A DNA stretch of 64,000 bases from JBKEDF01 sp047975325 (GTDB lineage Bacteria; Pseudomonadota; Alphaproteobacteria; Rhodobacterales; Rhodobacteraceae), in contig JBKEDF010000026.1 in assembly GCA_047975325.1 (NCBI GenBank), positions 3,875 through 67,874 on the forward strand, read 5' to 3'. A program made the position numbers and the translations under genes. Each line of letters begins with the position of its first letter. The stretch's first letter is position 1. A model generated the notes under the pieces. The model ran no database searches. It saw only the letters and a program-made list of their open reading frames with translations, and was not told the origin of the DNA. Positions 9,389-18,737 of this stretch are shown here, in pieces.

Positions 9389-9957
9389 GACGGTTTTTCT
9401 GGGTGCGTCATGGGCCAACCCATGTAAAGGCCATGCTGGGATGGACGGATATGCCCGCCGATCTGTCCGATCACGCGGCGCTGGCCCGGTTATCCTCGGC
9501 GCTGCCAAAGGTTCCGGTCATTTCCTCCGACCTTTCGCGCGCGGTCATGACAGCCGATGCGATTCTGGACGGGCGCACCCGGCTCCCGCATCATGCGGGA
9601 TTACGCGAAATCAATTTTGGCGCCTGGGAAATGAAACACCATGGCGATATTGCCGATCAGGCGCGACTTCGGCGCTATTGGGAAGATCCCGGGGATATCG
9701 CTCCCCCTGATGGCGAAAGCTGGAACGACGTGTCACGGCGCGTGGATGAGACGGTGGCTGAACTCCTGCAAAGTCAGCAGAGTGATCTGATCCTGGTGGC
9801 GCATTTCGGGGTGATCCTGACGCAACTGCGCCACGCTCTTGGCATTTCCGCGCAAAAGGTCTTTGCGCATCGGATCGACAATCTTTCCATCACCGAACTG
9901 GTCCACGACAACGAAGGCTGGAAGGCTGCAGGGATCAATCATATCGTGACCGACTGA
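9385..9957 (+). CDS. Histidine phosphatase family protein (CobC-like)
   Basis: A 190-residue phosphoglycerate-mutase-like phosphatase. The catalytic RHG triplet is at residues 8-10 (WVRHGPTH), a second arginine lies in SSDLSRA, and the late histidine is in VAHFGVI. The ATG at 9385 overlaps the cobU stop as ATGA, which decides the start over the in-frame ATG at 9367. Coupling to cobU suggests alpha-ribazole-5'-phosphate phosphatase activity in B12 nucleotide-loop assembly. Substrate specificity in this family is not readable from motifs, so that role is inferred from context. Confidence 0.85.
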   Translation: MRRFFWVRHGPTHVKAMLGWTDMPADLSDHAALARLSSALPKVPVISSDLSRAVMTADAILDGRTRLPHHAGLREINFGAWEMKHHGDIADQARLRRYWEDPGDIAPPDGESWNDVSRRVDETVAELLQSQQSDLILVAHFGVILTQLRHALGISAQKVFAHRIDNLSITELVHDNEGWKAAGINHIVTD

Positions 9958-9982
9958 TCCCGCCCCGGGGTGTCACGAATTA

Positions 9983-10011
9983 CCGGACAGTTTCCGGCAT
10001 GTTGTTTTTTT
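9983..10011 (+). terminator. Possible weak terminator after the cobU operon
   Basis: A five-base-pair hairpin (CCGGA, five-base loop, TCCGG) is followed a few bases on by a run of seven T. It lies 26 bases past the histidine phosphatase stop, in an AT-richer stretch. The stem is short, so termination strength is doubtful. Confidence 0.35.
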
Positions 10012-10233
10012 CAAATTCCTTCAATATTGTCGGATACATGGGCGTTTACCTTTACCAATATTGCCTGACGGATATTCACAAATATGCTGTGGGTTTCATT
10101 GGCCGCGGATGGCAGTGCCCAGACGAAGCAGCCGCCTGCAAGGACAACGGATGATCGCCATCACCATATATCCCGCTGGCGGCAGGATTTGTTTCACCTC
10201 CTTTATGATCAACAGTGCTCAAAGGTTAAGAAC

Positions 10234-10920
10234 ATGACAAACAAGCTTATGGCGGAAATGATCGGGACATTCTGGCTGGTCTTCGGAGGCTGTGGCAGCG
10301 CCATATTCGCAGCTGCATTTCCGGAACTGGGAATCGGCTTCATGGGCGTTGCGCTTGCCTTCGGCCTGACCGTCCTCACCATGGCATATGCCGTTGGCGG
10401 GATTTCGGGCGGTCACTTCAATCCTGCGGTATCGGTAGGTCTGACCGTTGCAGGACGGTTTCCCGCATCCAGCCTTATTCCCTATATCATCGCACAAGTG
10501 GTCGGCGCCATCATTGCGGCGACAGTTCTTTATTTCATCGCTTCGGGCAAGGTGGATGCCGATCTTGGCGGTTTTGCCGCAAACGGATATGGCGAATATT
10601 CACCCGGTGGATATTCAATGTCCTCGGCCCTGCTTATCGAGATCGTCCTGACGGCCGGTTTCCTGTTCGTTATTCTCGGATCGACCCATGGGCGCGCCCC
10701 GCAGGGTTTTGCACCGATTGCAATCGGCCTGGCCCTGACGCTCATTCACCTGGTTTCAATTCCGGTGACGAATACCTCGGTCAATCCTGCGCGTTCCACC
10801 AGCCAGGCCCTGTTTGCCGGAGGCTGGGCAATCAGTCAGCTCTGGCTCTTCTGGGTTGCGCCGATTGTCGGTGGCATTCTGGGCGGCTTGATCTGGAAAG
10901 TCATGGGTGAACGCGACTGA
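10234..10920 (+). CDS. aqpZ: Aquaporin Z
   Basis: A 228-residue major intrinsic protein with six membrane helices and both half-helix signatures, GGHFNPAVS and NTSVNPARS. The spacing and the aromatic/arginine environment (ARST after the second NPA) match water-selective AqpZ rather than the glycerol facilitators, which carry a longer insert. It moves water across the inner membrane during osmotic change. The start MTNKLMAEMIGTFWLV at 10234 is chosen because the first helix begins there; the open frame continues 50 codons upstream without conserved sequence. It is monocistronic and convergent with degP. Confidence 0.95.
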   Translation: MTNKLMAEMIGTFWLVFGGCGSAIFAAAFPELGIGFMGVALAFGLTVLTMAYAVGGISGGHFNPAVSVGLTVAGRFPASSLIPYIIAQVVGAIIAATVLYFIASGKVDADLGGFAANGYGEYSPGGYSMSSALLIEIVLTAGFLFVILGSTHGRAPQGFAPIAIGLALTLIHLVSIPVTNTSVNPARSTSQALFAGGWAISQLWLFWVAPIVGGILGGLIWKVMGERD

Positions 10921-10961
10921 ACCGGACCGCGGCACATCATATTGATTGCACGGGCTAAGTC

Positions 10962-11011
10962 CCCGACAGCCCAAACAGTATTTGCATCGCAAATATATTT
11001 GGGCTGTCGGG
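10962..11011. terminator. Compound 14-bp hairpin between convergent aqpZ and degP
   Basis: CCCGACAGCCCAAA at 10962-10975 is perfectly complementary to 10998-11011. The loop itself holds a second perfect 7-bp stem (TATTTGC / GCAAATA, 10979-10985 with 10989-10995). The structure sits between two converging stop codons and is symmetrical, so it can form in transcripts from either side. It lacks a clear T-run. It is probably a bidirectional terminator or 3'-end stabiliser. Confidence 0.6.
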
Positions 11012-11024
11012 CAGTTACACCGCC

Positions 11025-12491
11025 TTATTCTATCGAAAGCGCCACGAAACGGGGATCGCCCCCGCGCCTGATCAGCAAAAGCAACGACTTGCGTCCGGCA
11101 TCGCGGGCCTCTTCGATACGATCCTGCAAATCCTTGACCTGCACCACTTTCTGCTGACCCGCCTCGGTTATGACATCGCCATTGCGCAGCCCCTTGGAAT
11201 AGGCTTCCGAAAGCTCGTCAATCTCGGTGATGACAAGTCCCTGCGTATCGTCGGGCAGACCAAGTTCACGGGCCTTATCTTCGCTTAGCGGGCTCAGTGT
11301 AAGCCCCAGAAGCTCTGCCGTTTGCGGCAGGGATGGCATACCGGGGGTGGTTGAGCCCGCTTCTTCGGATTCGGCTTCCTCGCGCCGCCCCAGCGTGACC
11401 TGAAGCGTCTGGGTCTTGCCATCGCGCAAGACGATAACGCGCACAGCCTCACCAACCGGCGCATCCGCGACCCGGCGCACCAGATCCCGCGTATCGATGA
11501 TTGTCGTCCCGTCGAAACTGGTGATGACATCGCCCGCCTGCAGGCCCGCCTCCTTGGCCGGCCCATCCGGCACATCGGTGATCAGCGCACCCTTGGCCTC
11601 TTCAAGTCCCATGGCTTCGGCCACATCGGGGCTGACATCCTGGATTCGCACCCCGAGCCAGCCACGGCGGGTTTCCCCGAACTCCTTAAGCTGCGCCACA
11701 ACCTTGGTGACCACATTCGAGGCCATTGAAAAACCGATGCCGATCGATCCGCCGGTCGGGGACAGGATTGCGGTATTCACCCCGATCACCTGGCCATCCA
11801 TGTTGAAAAGCGGACCGCCCGAATTACCCCGGTTGATCGCGGCATCGGTCTGGATGTAATCGTCATAGGTTCCGCTCAGCGCGCGGCCACGGGCCGAAAC
11901 GATCCCGGAACTGACGGAAAACCCCTGGCCCAGCGGATTGCCCATCGCCAGAACCCAATCCCCCACGCGCATCTGATCGCTGTCGCCGAAGGGAACAAAA
12001 TCCAGCGGCGTGTCACTTTCAACCTTCAAAAGCGCGATATCCGTCTTGGGATCTGTGCCTATCACCTCGGCCTTCAACCGTTTTGACGAATAGAATTCGA
12101 TTTCTATCTCATCGGCCTTCTCGATCACGTGGGTATTGGTGACGATATAGCCATCCTCGGAAATCACGAAACCCGAACCCAGTGCCTCCGACCGGCGCGG
12201 GCGGCGCGGATCACCACGGCCATTGCGATCAAGGAAATCCCGAAAAAATTCCTCAAAGGGCGAACCTTCCGGCACTTGTGGCATGCCTTCCGTACTGGCC
12301 GACACCGTGGTTGAAGTGGTGATGTTGACAACCGAAGGGCTGATCTGTTCCGCCAGATCGGCGAAGCTTTCAGGACCGCCGCGCGCATCGGCAGGCAGGG
12401 CAAGTGCAAGACCGAGTGCAAGACAGGCCAAACCTGACCGGACCATGATAAAAATGCTTCTGGACTGCACTCGAAACTCCTTTCGCTTCAT
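11025..12491 (-). CDS. degP: Periplasmic serine protease, Do/DegP-HtrA family
   Basis: A 488-residue Do-family protease. A signal sequence occupies about residues 13-37 and ends near ALPADARG. The trypsin-like domain shows the full triad: H121 (VTNTHVIE), D151 (KTDIALLK) and S224 (RGNSGGPLF). Two PDZ domains follow, about 265-355 and 395-485. It degrades or refolds misfolded proteins in the periplasm. It lies directly downstream of hflK-hflC, an arrangement that groups membrane and periplasmic quality control. The gap to hflC (136 bases) contains a hairpin, so expression may be partly separate. DegQ or MucD would be equally good names. Confidence 0.94.
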   Translation of the reverse strand: MKRKEFRVQSRSIFIMVRSGLACLALGLALALPADARGGPESFADLAEQISPSVVNITTSTTVSASTEGMPQVPEGSPFEEFFRDFLDRNGRGDPRRPRRSEALGSGFVISEDGYIVTNTHVIEKADEIEIEFYSSKRLKAEVIGTDPKTDIALLKVESDTPLDFVPFGDSDQMRVGDWVLAMGNPLGQGFSVSSGIVSARGRALSGTYDDYIQTDAAINRGNSGGPLFNMDGQVIGVNTAILSPTGGSIGIGFSMASNVVTKVVAQLKEFGETRRGWLGVRIQDVSPDVAEAMGLEEAKGALITDVPDGPAKEAGLQAGDVITSFDGTTIIDTRDLVRRVADAPVGEAVRVIVLRDGKTQTLQVTLGRREEAESEEAGSTTPGMPSLPQTAELLGLTLSPLSEDKARELGLPDDTQGLVITEIDELSEAYSKGLRNGDVITEAGQQKVVQVKDLQDRIEEARDAGRKSLLLLIRRGGDPRFVALSIE

Positions 12492-12597
12492 CTGCCCGAC
12501 GATTGGATAACTGCCGGGCCGCCTTCAATACCCTATCTTTCACCCAGGACAGGCAGGTTGCAAGAAAATCTCCGTCTCGCAACCTCAACAGGGTGTG

Positions 12598-12622
12598 AAG
12601 CCTCCGGCACCACCGGAGGCTT
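12598..12622 (-). terminator. Hairpin between hflC and degP
   Basis: A 10-bp perfect stem (AAGCCTCCGG / CCGGAGGCTT) with a five-base loop lies a few bases after the hflC stop. Only two T follow on the minus strand, so it may attenuate rather than stop transcription into degP. Confidence 0.5.
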
Positions 12623-12627
12623 TGCCG

Positions 12628-13503
12628 TCATTCCACCTGAAACGGCTTGTCGGTATCGAGATATTCAAAGAAGGTGCTGTCCGGCTCCATCACAATTGAG
12701 GAATTTTCCCCCTTCAGCGCCCGTTCATAGGATGTCATGGAGCGGCTGAAGGCAAAGAATTCCGGATCGCGCCCGAAAGCTGCGGCATAGATCGCATTGC
12801 GTTCCGCATCGGCCTCCCCGCGGATCACCTCGGCGTTGCGCCGCGCCTCTGAAGTCAGTTCAACCACCGTCCTGTCGGCGGTTGCGCGCACGCGCTGCGC
12901 AGCCTCATTACCGCGGGCAATCTCGTCAGCCGCTTCGCGTTCCCGTTCGGCCCGCATCCGCGCATAGGTCGCGGCCAGGTTCTGTTCGGGAAGATCGGTG
13001 CGGGTCAGCCGCACATCCACAACCTCAACCCCAAGCGCAGAAGCTTCACGGCGGGCGCGGTCCCGGATCTGGTTCATGAGGGCGGTCCGATCCTCCGAAA
13101 GCACCCTGTTTGACGGAACCGAGCCCAGAATTTCGCGGATTGCAGCATTCAGGATACGCTCCAGCCGGACCTGGGCGGCACGAACACCTTCCGTACCCGT
13201 CGATTCGCGGAAATCCACAAGATCGGTGATCCGCCAGCGCGCGAAGGCATCAACCACCAGGCGACGATCATCCAGCGGCGTAACTTCAAGCGGCTGGGTG
13301 AAAAGGCTCAGGATCCGGCCATCGTAACGCACCACTTCCTGAATGAGCGGCACCTTGAAGCCAAGCCCGGGATCTTCCTTCACGGCCTTCACCTGTCCGA
13401 ATTGCAGGACCAGCACCTTTTCGCGTTCGTCCACGATGAAAAGTGCCGACAAGGCGGCAATCCCGATAACGGCGATGACGGGGAGAATGACAGCAGGTTT
13501 CAT
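12628..13503 (-). CDS. hflC: HflC, FtsH-modulating SPFH/Band-7 membrane protein
   Basis: A 291-residue HflC. A single N-terminal membrane segment (about residues 5-25) is followed by the SPFH/Band-7 domain and a charged helical region containing EREREAADEIARGNEAAQ and the GEADAERNAIYA motif typical of HflC. With HflK it forms a large periplasmic cage on the inner membrane around the FtsH protease and controls its access to substrates. Its ATG shares one base with the hflK stop (TGATG), so the two are translationally coupled and likely made in equal amounts. Confidence 0.95.
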   Translation of the reverse strand: MKPAVILPVIAVIGIAALSALFIVDEREKVLVLQFGQVKAVKEDPGLGFKVPLIQEVVRYDGRILSLFTQPLEVTPLDDRRLVVDAFARWRITDLVDFRESTGTEGVRAAQVRLERILNAAIREILGSVPSNRVLSEDRTALMNQIRDRARREASALGVEVVDVRLTRTDLPEQNLAATYARMRAEREREAADEIARGNEAAQRVRATADRTVVELTSEARRNAEVIRGEADAERNAIYAAAFGRDPEFFAFSRSMTSYERALKGENSSIVMEPDSTFFEYLDTDKPFQVE

Positions 13504-14693
13504 CAGTTGGTTCCTCCCGTATTTTGTTGTTGCTGTGGCGGTCGCGGTGCCAGTTCATTGAGCGGCAGATAGGGAACAACCCCCTGCCCCGCCTGTTCAC
13601 CCGCAACCCCGTCAAGGATCACCTTGTTGACAGAACCCAGAACCCGTTCCATCGTTTCCAGATACATCCGGCGGCGCGTCACATCAGGGGCTTTCACATA
13701 TTCCTCATAAACCGACAGGAAGCGGCTTGCCTCACCTTCGGCATTATTGACCACCTGGGCGCGATAGGCTTCCGATTCTTCCAGAAGGCGCGCCGATTCC
13801 CCGCGCGCGGCAGCGGTGACACGGTTGGCATAGGCATCAGCCTCCTTTTCCAACCGATCGCGTTCCTGCTGGGCGGCCTGCACTTCGCGGAAGCTGTCGA
13901 TCACCTCACGCGGCGGGTCAGCCTTGTCGAAGTTGACACGGACGATATTCACCCCTGCCTCATAGCTATCGAGCGTCTCCTGCACCGCAGCGCGCAGATC
14001 CGACGCAATCACGCCACGATCCCGGTTGAGCACGGGCGCCAGTTCGGATCGTGCGATGATATCGCGCATCGCCGATTCAGATACGGCCCGGACCGTTTCT
14101 GCCGGATCGGCAAGGTTGAACAGATAGGCCCCGGGATCCGAGATATTCCAGACCACCTGAAATTCGATATCGACGATATTCTGGTCCCGGGTCAACATCA
14201 GCCCACTATCCATTTCACCGCCTCGTCCGGTGCCGATATCGGTCTGGCGTTCGCCGGTCACCTGCACGATTTCCGCCGTAACGATCGGCCAGGGGGCAAA
14301 GTTCAGACCCGGATTGCCAACCTGCGAAAATTCCCCAAGGAGCAATTCAACCGACCGTTCTTCGGGCCGCACCGTATAAAAGGAACTGTAGGCCCAAAGC
14401 CCGGCAGCCACCAGGGCCGCCAACAAAATCCCCTGTTTGGTAAAGAGCGGCCCCGCACCACGCCCCCGGCCCGGGCCGCCACTGCCGTTGGAACCGCGGC
14501 CACCACGCCCGCCCATCAGCACGCGAAGCTGCTCCTGTCCTTTTTTCACGATCTCGTCAATTTCGGGAATAGGTGTGCCCTGCCCCTCATTGCCGGGTTT
14601 GCGTCCCGGATCAGGCCGTTTGTCCCCTTCCCGGTTGTCATCGCCGCGGTTCCCGCCGCCGCCTCCGCCCCAGGGGCCGCCATTTCCTGCCAT
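13503..14693 (-). CDS. hflK: HflK, FtsH-modulating SPFH/Band-7 membrane protein
   Basis: A 396-residue HflK. The first ~95 residues are low-complexity, rich in Gly, Arg, Asp and Pro, as in other HflK proteins. A single membrane segment follows (TKQGILLAALVAAGLWAYSS), then the SPFH domain starting FYTVRPEERSVELLLG, an alanine- and glutamate-rich coiled region, and a C-terminal proline/glutamine tail. Partner of HflC in the FtsH regulatory complex. It is first in the hflK-hflC pair and about 60 bases downstream of gor on the same strand. Confidence 0.95.
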   Translation of the reverse strand: MAGNGGPWGGGGGGNRGDDNREGDKRPDPGRKPGNEGQGTPIPEIDEIVKKGQEQLRVLMGGRGGRGSNGSGGPGRGRGAGPLFTKQGILLAALVAAGLWAYSSFYTVRPEERSVELLLGEFSQVGNPGLNFAPWPIVTAEIVQVTGERQTDIGTGRGGEMDSGLMLTRDQNIVDIEFQVVWNISDPGAYLFNLADPAETVRAVSESAMRDIIARSELAPVLNRDRGVIASDLRAAVQETLDSYEAGVNIVRVNFDKADPPREVIDSFREVQAAQQERDRLEKEADAYANRVTAAARGESARLLEESEAYRAQVVNNAEGEASRFLSVYEEYVKAPDVTRRRMYLETMERVLGSVNKVILDGVAGEQAGQGVVPYLPLNELAPRPPQQQQNTGGTN

Positions 14694-14754
14694 CTATCCG
14701 TTCCTCTTGTCTCTGTTCGTTCTAACTGGTCATGACCAGCCGAAAATCAACCCA

Positions 14755-16116
14755 TTATCCGATACGGCGCACCGGATTACGCATGGTGACCAGTTCCTCC
14801 GCCATGGTCGGATGCACAGCCATCGTACGGTCGAAATCTTCCTTGGTCGCCCCCATGGTCACGGCGATTGCCGCAAGCTGAATCATCTCCCCGGCATTTT
14901 CCGCGATGATATGACAGCCAAGAACCTTCCGCGTCTCGGCACAGACGATCAGTTTCATCATAGCCCGCTCCGCCCGTCCGGCAAATTGGGTCCGCATCGG
15001 TCGGAAGGCCGCAACATAGATTTCCACCGGCCCTTTTTCGCTGGCAGCCTCCTCGGTCAAACCGATGGAACCCAGTTCCGGCCGCGTAAAGACAGCCGAA
15101 GCAACAAGGTCATGATCGACCTGGCGGGGCGTGCCCCCAAAGACGGTATCAGCAAAGGCATGCCCCTCCCGGATCGCTACCGGGGTCAGGTTCACACGAT
15201 CCGTCACATCCCCCACCGCGAAGATCGAAGGAATGGCAGTCTGGCTGAAACCATCCACCGGGATTGCCCCCCGGCGACCAAATGTCAGGCCCAGATCCTC
15301 CAGTCCCAACCCGGTGCTGTTCGGGATCCGACCGGTTGCATAAAGTACCGCATCAAAGACCTCCTCGCTGCCATCGCTGGCCGTCACATGCAGACCGGCC
15401 CCTGTCCTTTCGATGGCCATGACGTCGGCTCCGGTGCGCAGCACGACCCCATGATCACAGATCGCCGTGGCAACATGGCCCCGTGCCTCTTCGTCGAAGC
15501 CCCGCAGGATCTGCGCGCCCCGGTAATATTGCGTCACCTCCGCGCCCAGACCCTTGAGGATGCAGGCAAATTCGCACGCGATGTAACCACCTCCCACAAC
15601 CAGGATCCGTTCCGGCAGCGCATCGAGCAGAAAGACATCATTCGAATCTATTGCCAGATCCGCGCCCGGGATATCGGGCCTGAAGGGCTGCCCGCCCGTC
15701 GCAACAAGGATATGCTTGGCGCTGATCGTCTTTCCATCGGCAAGCCGCACGGTATGGGCATCGGCCAGCACGGCGCGGCTGTCAAAGACCTGCACCCCCG
15801 CACTGATCAATCCGCTGCGATAGGCCTGCTCCAACCGTGCCAGTTCGGCATCAAGCCCTGCGCGAAACCGCCCCCAGTCAAAGCTGCCTATCCCTGCATC
15901 CCAGCCATAGGACCGGGCATCCGCCACCAGATCGGGATAACCGGAGGCAAAGACCATCAGTTTCTTGGGGACGCAGCCACGGATGACGCAGGTCCCGCCC
16001 ATGCGGTATTCCTCCGCCAGCGCCACCTTCGCACCATGTGTGCCCGCCGCAATCCGCGCCGCACGCACCCCGCCGGAGCCCCCGCCAATTACAAAAAGGT
16101 CGTAGTCGAACGCCAA
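14755..16116 (-). CDS. gor: Glutathione-disulfide reductase
   Basis: A 453-residue class-I pyridine nucleotide disulfide reductase. It shows the FAD-binding GGGSGGVRAAR start, the redox pair C43/C48 (GTCVIRGC), an NAD(P) loop VVGGGYIACEFA, and the C-terminal HPTMAEE with the catalytic His-Glu pair supplied to the partner subunit. GTCVIRGCVPKK is the version found in glutathione reductases rather than lipoamide dehydrogenases. It reduces GSSG with NADPH in the cytoplasm. Its start is only a few bases past the rpiA stop, so rpiA-gor are likely cotranscribed and link NADPH-related metabolism with redox repair. Confidence 0.93.
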   Translation of the reverse strand: MAFDYDLFVIGGGSGGVRAARIAAGTHGAKVALAEEYRMGGTCVIRGCVPKKLMVFASGYPDLVADARSYGWDAGIGSFDWGRFRAGLDAELARLEQAYRSGLISAGVQVFDSRAVLADAHTVRLADGKTISAKHILVATGGQPFRPDIPGADLAIDSNDVFLLDALPERILVVGGGYIACEFACILKGLGAEVTQYYRGAQILRGFDEEARGHVATAICDHGVVLRTGADVMAIERTGAGLHVTASDGSEEVFDAVLYATGRIPNSTGLGLEDLGLTFGRRGAIPVDGFSQTAIPSIFAVGDVTDRVNLTPVAIREGHAFADTVFGGTPRQVDHDLVASAVFTRPELGSIGLTEEAASEKGPVEIYVAAFRPMRTQFAGRAERAMMKLIVCAETRKVLGCHIIAENAGEMIQLAAIAVTMGATKEDFDRTMAVHPTMAEELVTMRNPVRRIG

Positions 16117-16119
16117 GCC

Positions 16120-16908
16120 TCATTCCTCCAGATCGGCAAAAATATTGTCACGCCGTTCAAACCCGATCTGGCTGACCTCCTCGGTCCCGGCATTGATATC
16201 GCGCAGCCGCACCTTGCCATCTTCCTGCCCGACGATCACCACATCGCAGATATCGATGAAAAGCCCGTTTTCCACCACGCCCGCGATCTGGTTCAGCACC
16301 AGCGCCAGCTTGCGCGGATTGCCGATTTCCCGCAGATGCAGATCAAGGATGAAATTCGCCTCATCCGTCACCAGCGGCGCATCACCATTCATCCGCAGGC
16401 TCACCTCGCGGTTCTTGACTTCCAGCGATACCAGCATCTCCTCGATCAGCACCTTCGTGGTCTGCCAGCCAAAGGGGATCACCTCCACCGGCAAGGGAAA
16501 GGCACCAAGCTGATCCACCTCCTTGGCCGCATCCGCGATCACCACCATCCGGTCCGAAGCCGTGGCAACGATCTTTTCCTGCAGGAGCGCGGCCCCTCCA
16601 CCCTTGATCAGATTGAACTCCGCATCGAATTCATCGGCACCATCGATGGTCAGATCCAGCCATTTCGCATCATCGAGCGAAGTGATCGGAACCCCCAGTT
16701 TCCGTGCCAGATCTGCCGTACGGGTTGAGGTCGGCACACCCGTGACGCGCAGCCCCTCTTCCTTGATCCGCTTGGCTAGGCAACGGACCATCCACGCCGC
16801 GGTGGAACCGGTACCAAGACCGACCTTCATGTGATCTTCGATCAGGCCGACCGCCCGCTTCGCTGCCGCGAACTTGGCCTTGTCGGTCGGGGAAAGGTCT
16901 GCGGACAT
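16120..16908 (-). CDS. rpiA: Ribose-5-phosphate isomerase A
   Basis: A 262-residue RpiA. The phosphate-binding loop LGTGSTAAW lies near residues 31-39, the IDGADEFD acidic motif provides catalytic aspartates, and KGGGAALLQEK contains the catalytic lysine region. It interconverts ribose-5-phosphate and ribulose-5-phosphate in the non-oxidative pentose phosphate and Calvin routes. It is first in the rpiA-gor-hflK-hflC-degP run and is divergent from alr across a 272-base GC-rich gap that should hold both promoters. Confidence 0.96.
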   Translation of the reverse strand: MSADLSPTDKAKFAAAKRAVGLIEDHMKVGLGTGSTAAWMVRCLAKRIKEEGLRVTGVPTSTRTADLARKLGVPITSLDDAKWLDLTIDGADEFDAEFNLIKGGGAALLQEKIVATASDRMVVIADAAKEVDQLGAFPLPVEVIPFGWQTTKVLIEEMLVSLEVKNREVSLRMNGDAPLVTDEANFILDLHLREIGNPRKLALVLNQIAGVVENGLFIDICDVVIVGQEDGKVRLRDINAGTEEVSQIGFERRDNIFADLEE

Positions 16909-17180
16909 CTCGGGCCTCCGGTTCGAAAGACCCCCCGTTTATAGGCAAGCTCCCGGCGACGTGCGAGGCCCAAATTGCCCTGCGGCAGCACATTGCGGCC
17001 TGCCACGTCCGGCTACAGCCCAAAAGGAAAGGCCGGATGCAGCCCGGAACCGGCCGGCGGGTTGTCCGCGGCAGCGCCGCCCGAGGGGGTTCGATACCCC
17101 CGAGGGCGGCCACCCCGCCGTGATCCTTCCGACCGGCATTTCCCCCTTGACCTTCCGCGCGGCGCTGTCATACCGCAGCC

Positions 17181-18230
17181 ATGGCTACCGCGACCCTTTC
17201 CATCGATCTTGATGCAATCAGCGCCAACTGGCGCGCGCTCGACCGGATGAGCGCCCCCGACACGCAAACCGGCGCCGTCGTGAAGGCCGATGGCTACGGG
17301 CTGGGCGTGGATCGCGTCGCCCGCACGCTCGCACGGGCCGGGGCGCGACGCTTCTTCGTTGCCGTGGCCGAAGAAGGGGCAGCCCTGCGCCAGGCCCTGG
17401 GACCCGGACCGCAGATCAACGTCTTTTCAGGGCATATGACGGGCGATACCGAGATGATCCAGGATCTCGATCTTACCCCCATGCTCAATTCCATCGATCA
17501 GGTCACCCGGCATTTCGAGGCCCTTCCGGGCCATCCTTTCGGGTTGCAACTCGATACCGGCATGAACCGTCTCGGCATGGAAGCCTCCGAATGGGAGGCC
17601 GTCGCGCCAGTGGTGCTGGAGGCGGGGCCGGAACTGATCATGAGCCACCTTGCCTGCGCGGATGAACCCGATCACCCGATGAACTCTACGCAACTGGCCG
17701 CGTTTCTGGCCATGACCGATGGCTGCGGGGCGCCGCGTTCCTTTGCCGCGACGGGGGGGATCCTGCTTGGCCCCGATTATCATTTCGACCTGACACGCCC
17801 CGGGATCGGACTTTATGGCGGGATGCCTTTCGAGGAAGCACATCGCGTCATCTCCCTCGCGCTGCCGGTGATACAGGCGCGGGAATTGTCGATCGGCGAG
17901 GCTGTCGGTTACGGCTGTTCATGGGAGGCCGAAGAACCCGCCCTGATTGCAACCGTTTCGGGCGGCTATGCCGATGGGCTGATCCGCGCACTATCCAATT
18001 GCGCCGTCCTGTGGGCCGGGGAAACCCCCTGTCCCCTGATCGGCCGCGTTTCGATGGACCTTATCACCGTCGATATCACCCATCTGGGCGAAATCCCGCG
18101 CATGCTCGATATCCTCGGGCCGCACCAGACAGTCGATGACCTTGCAGATGCCGCCGACACCATAGGCTATGAGATCCTCACATCGCTCGGCCCGCGCTAT
18201 CATCGCCGTTACATCGAAGGCAGGGGGTAG
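17181..18230 (+). CDS. alr: Alanine racemase
   Basis: A 349-residue fold-type III PLP enzyme. The cofactor lysine is K35 in VVKADGYGLG. The C-terminal beta domain contains SGGYADGL, which supplies the tyrosine region used in catalysis, and GRVSMD. It makes D-alanine for peptidoglycan. Family members are typically around 360 residues, so it is full length. It heads an apparent alr-(PqiA-like)-radA-cvpA-purF run on the plus strand. Confidence 0.93.
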   Translation: MATATLSIDLDAISANWRALDRMSAPDTQTGAVVKADGYGLGVDRVARTLARAGARRFFVAVAEEGAALRQALGPGPQINVFSGHMTGDTEMIQDLDLTPMLNSIDQVTRHFEALPGHPFGLQLDTGMNRLGMEASEWEAVAPVVLEAGPELIMSHLACADEPDHPMNSTQLAAFLAMTDGCGAPRSFAATGGILLGPDYHFDLTRPGIGLYGGMPFEEAHRVISLALPVIQARELSIGEAVGYGCSWEAEEPALIATVSGGYADGLIRALSNCAVLWAGETPCPLIGRVSMDLITVDITHLGEIPRMLDILGPHQTVDDLADAADTIGYEILTSLGPRYHRRYIEGRG

Positions 18231-18270
18231 TCCCTCCTGCTTCCTGCCTGGAAGAAAGTACGGAAAAGTC

Positions 18271-18726
18271 ATGCAGCGTCTCCTCATCTTCGCCAATCTC
18301 GCGCTCCTGGTGTTTTTTCCCATTGCCTGGACCTTGCCGCTGATGCGGGCGGGGCTGGCCCTGCCCTTCCTGGGGCCAAAGGAAATCTCGATCCTGTCGG
18401 GGATTGCCGCCCTTTGGGAAACGGAAAAGGTTCTGGCATTGCTGGTTGCACTTTTCGCACTCTTTGCCCCCTATGCGAAAACCCTGGTCCTGGCGCTTTA
18501 TCAGATCGGACGGCTGCCTGAACGGGCCCTGCCGCTTTTGCATTTCATGGGGAAGCTTTCGATGGCCGATATCTTCCTGATTGCAATCTATATTGTTGTC
18601 GCAAAGGGCGTGGCGCTGACCCGGGTCGAAACCGCACCGGGCTTTTACCTTTTCACCCTCTGCGTCGTCGCCTCACTGGGTCTTTCGCTGGCAAGCCGCC
18701 CCCTTGCGCCTGCCCGCATGGCATAG
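18271..18726 (+). CDS. Paraquat-inducible protein A-like membrane protein (single short domain)
   Basis: A 151-residue integral membrane protein with about four hydrophobic helices. The pattern around TLPLMRAGLALPF, SILSGIAALWE and HFMGKLSMADIFL resembles one PqiA/YebS membrane domain; the last segment matches the family's conserved W/L-SMVDVF region. It lacks the zinc-finger part of full PqiA. PqiA proteins belong to the MCE-linked lipid transport machinery of the envelope. The start at 18271 follows the alr stop by 40 bases. The assignment rests on motif pattern and on its place between alr and radA. Confidence 0.65.
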   Translation: MQRLLIFANLALLVFFPIAWTLPLMRAGLALPFLGPKEISILSGIAALWETEKVLALLVALFALFAPYAKTLVLALYQIGRLPERALPLLHFMGKLSMADIFLIAIYIVVAKGVALTRVETAPGFYLFTLCVVASLGLSLASRPLAPARMA

Positions 18727-18737
18727 CATCAAGGGTC

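Noticed and set aside
14437..16728. 763-codon open frame on the plus strand
   Set aside because: Antisense to hflK, gor and rpiA; composition is Arg/His/Pro-rich with no family motif.
17085..17112. T-arm-like hairpin (GGGGG, TTCGATA loop, CCCCC) followed by GAGGGCGGCCA, suggesting a tRNA or permuted tmRNA 3' end
   Set aside because: No 5' acceptor strand CGCCCTC, D-arm or anticodon arm lies at tRNA distance. The nearest partial complement is about 137 bases away and has a mismatch.
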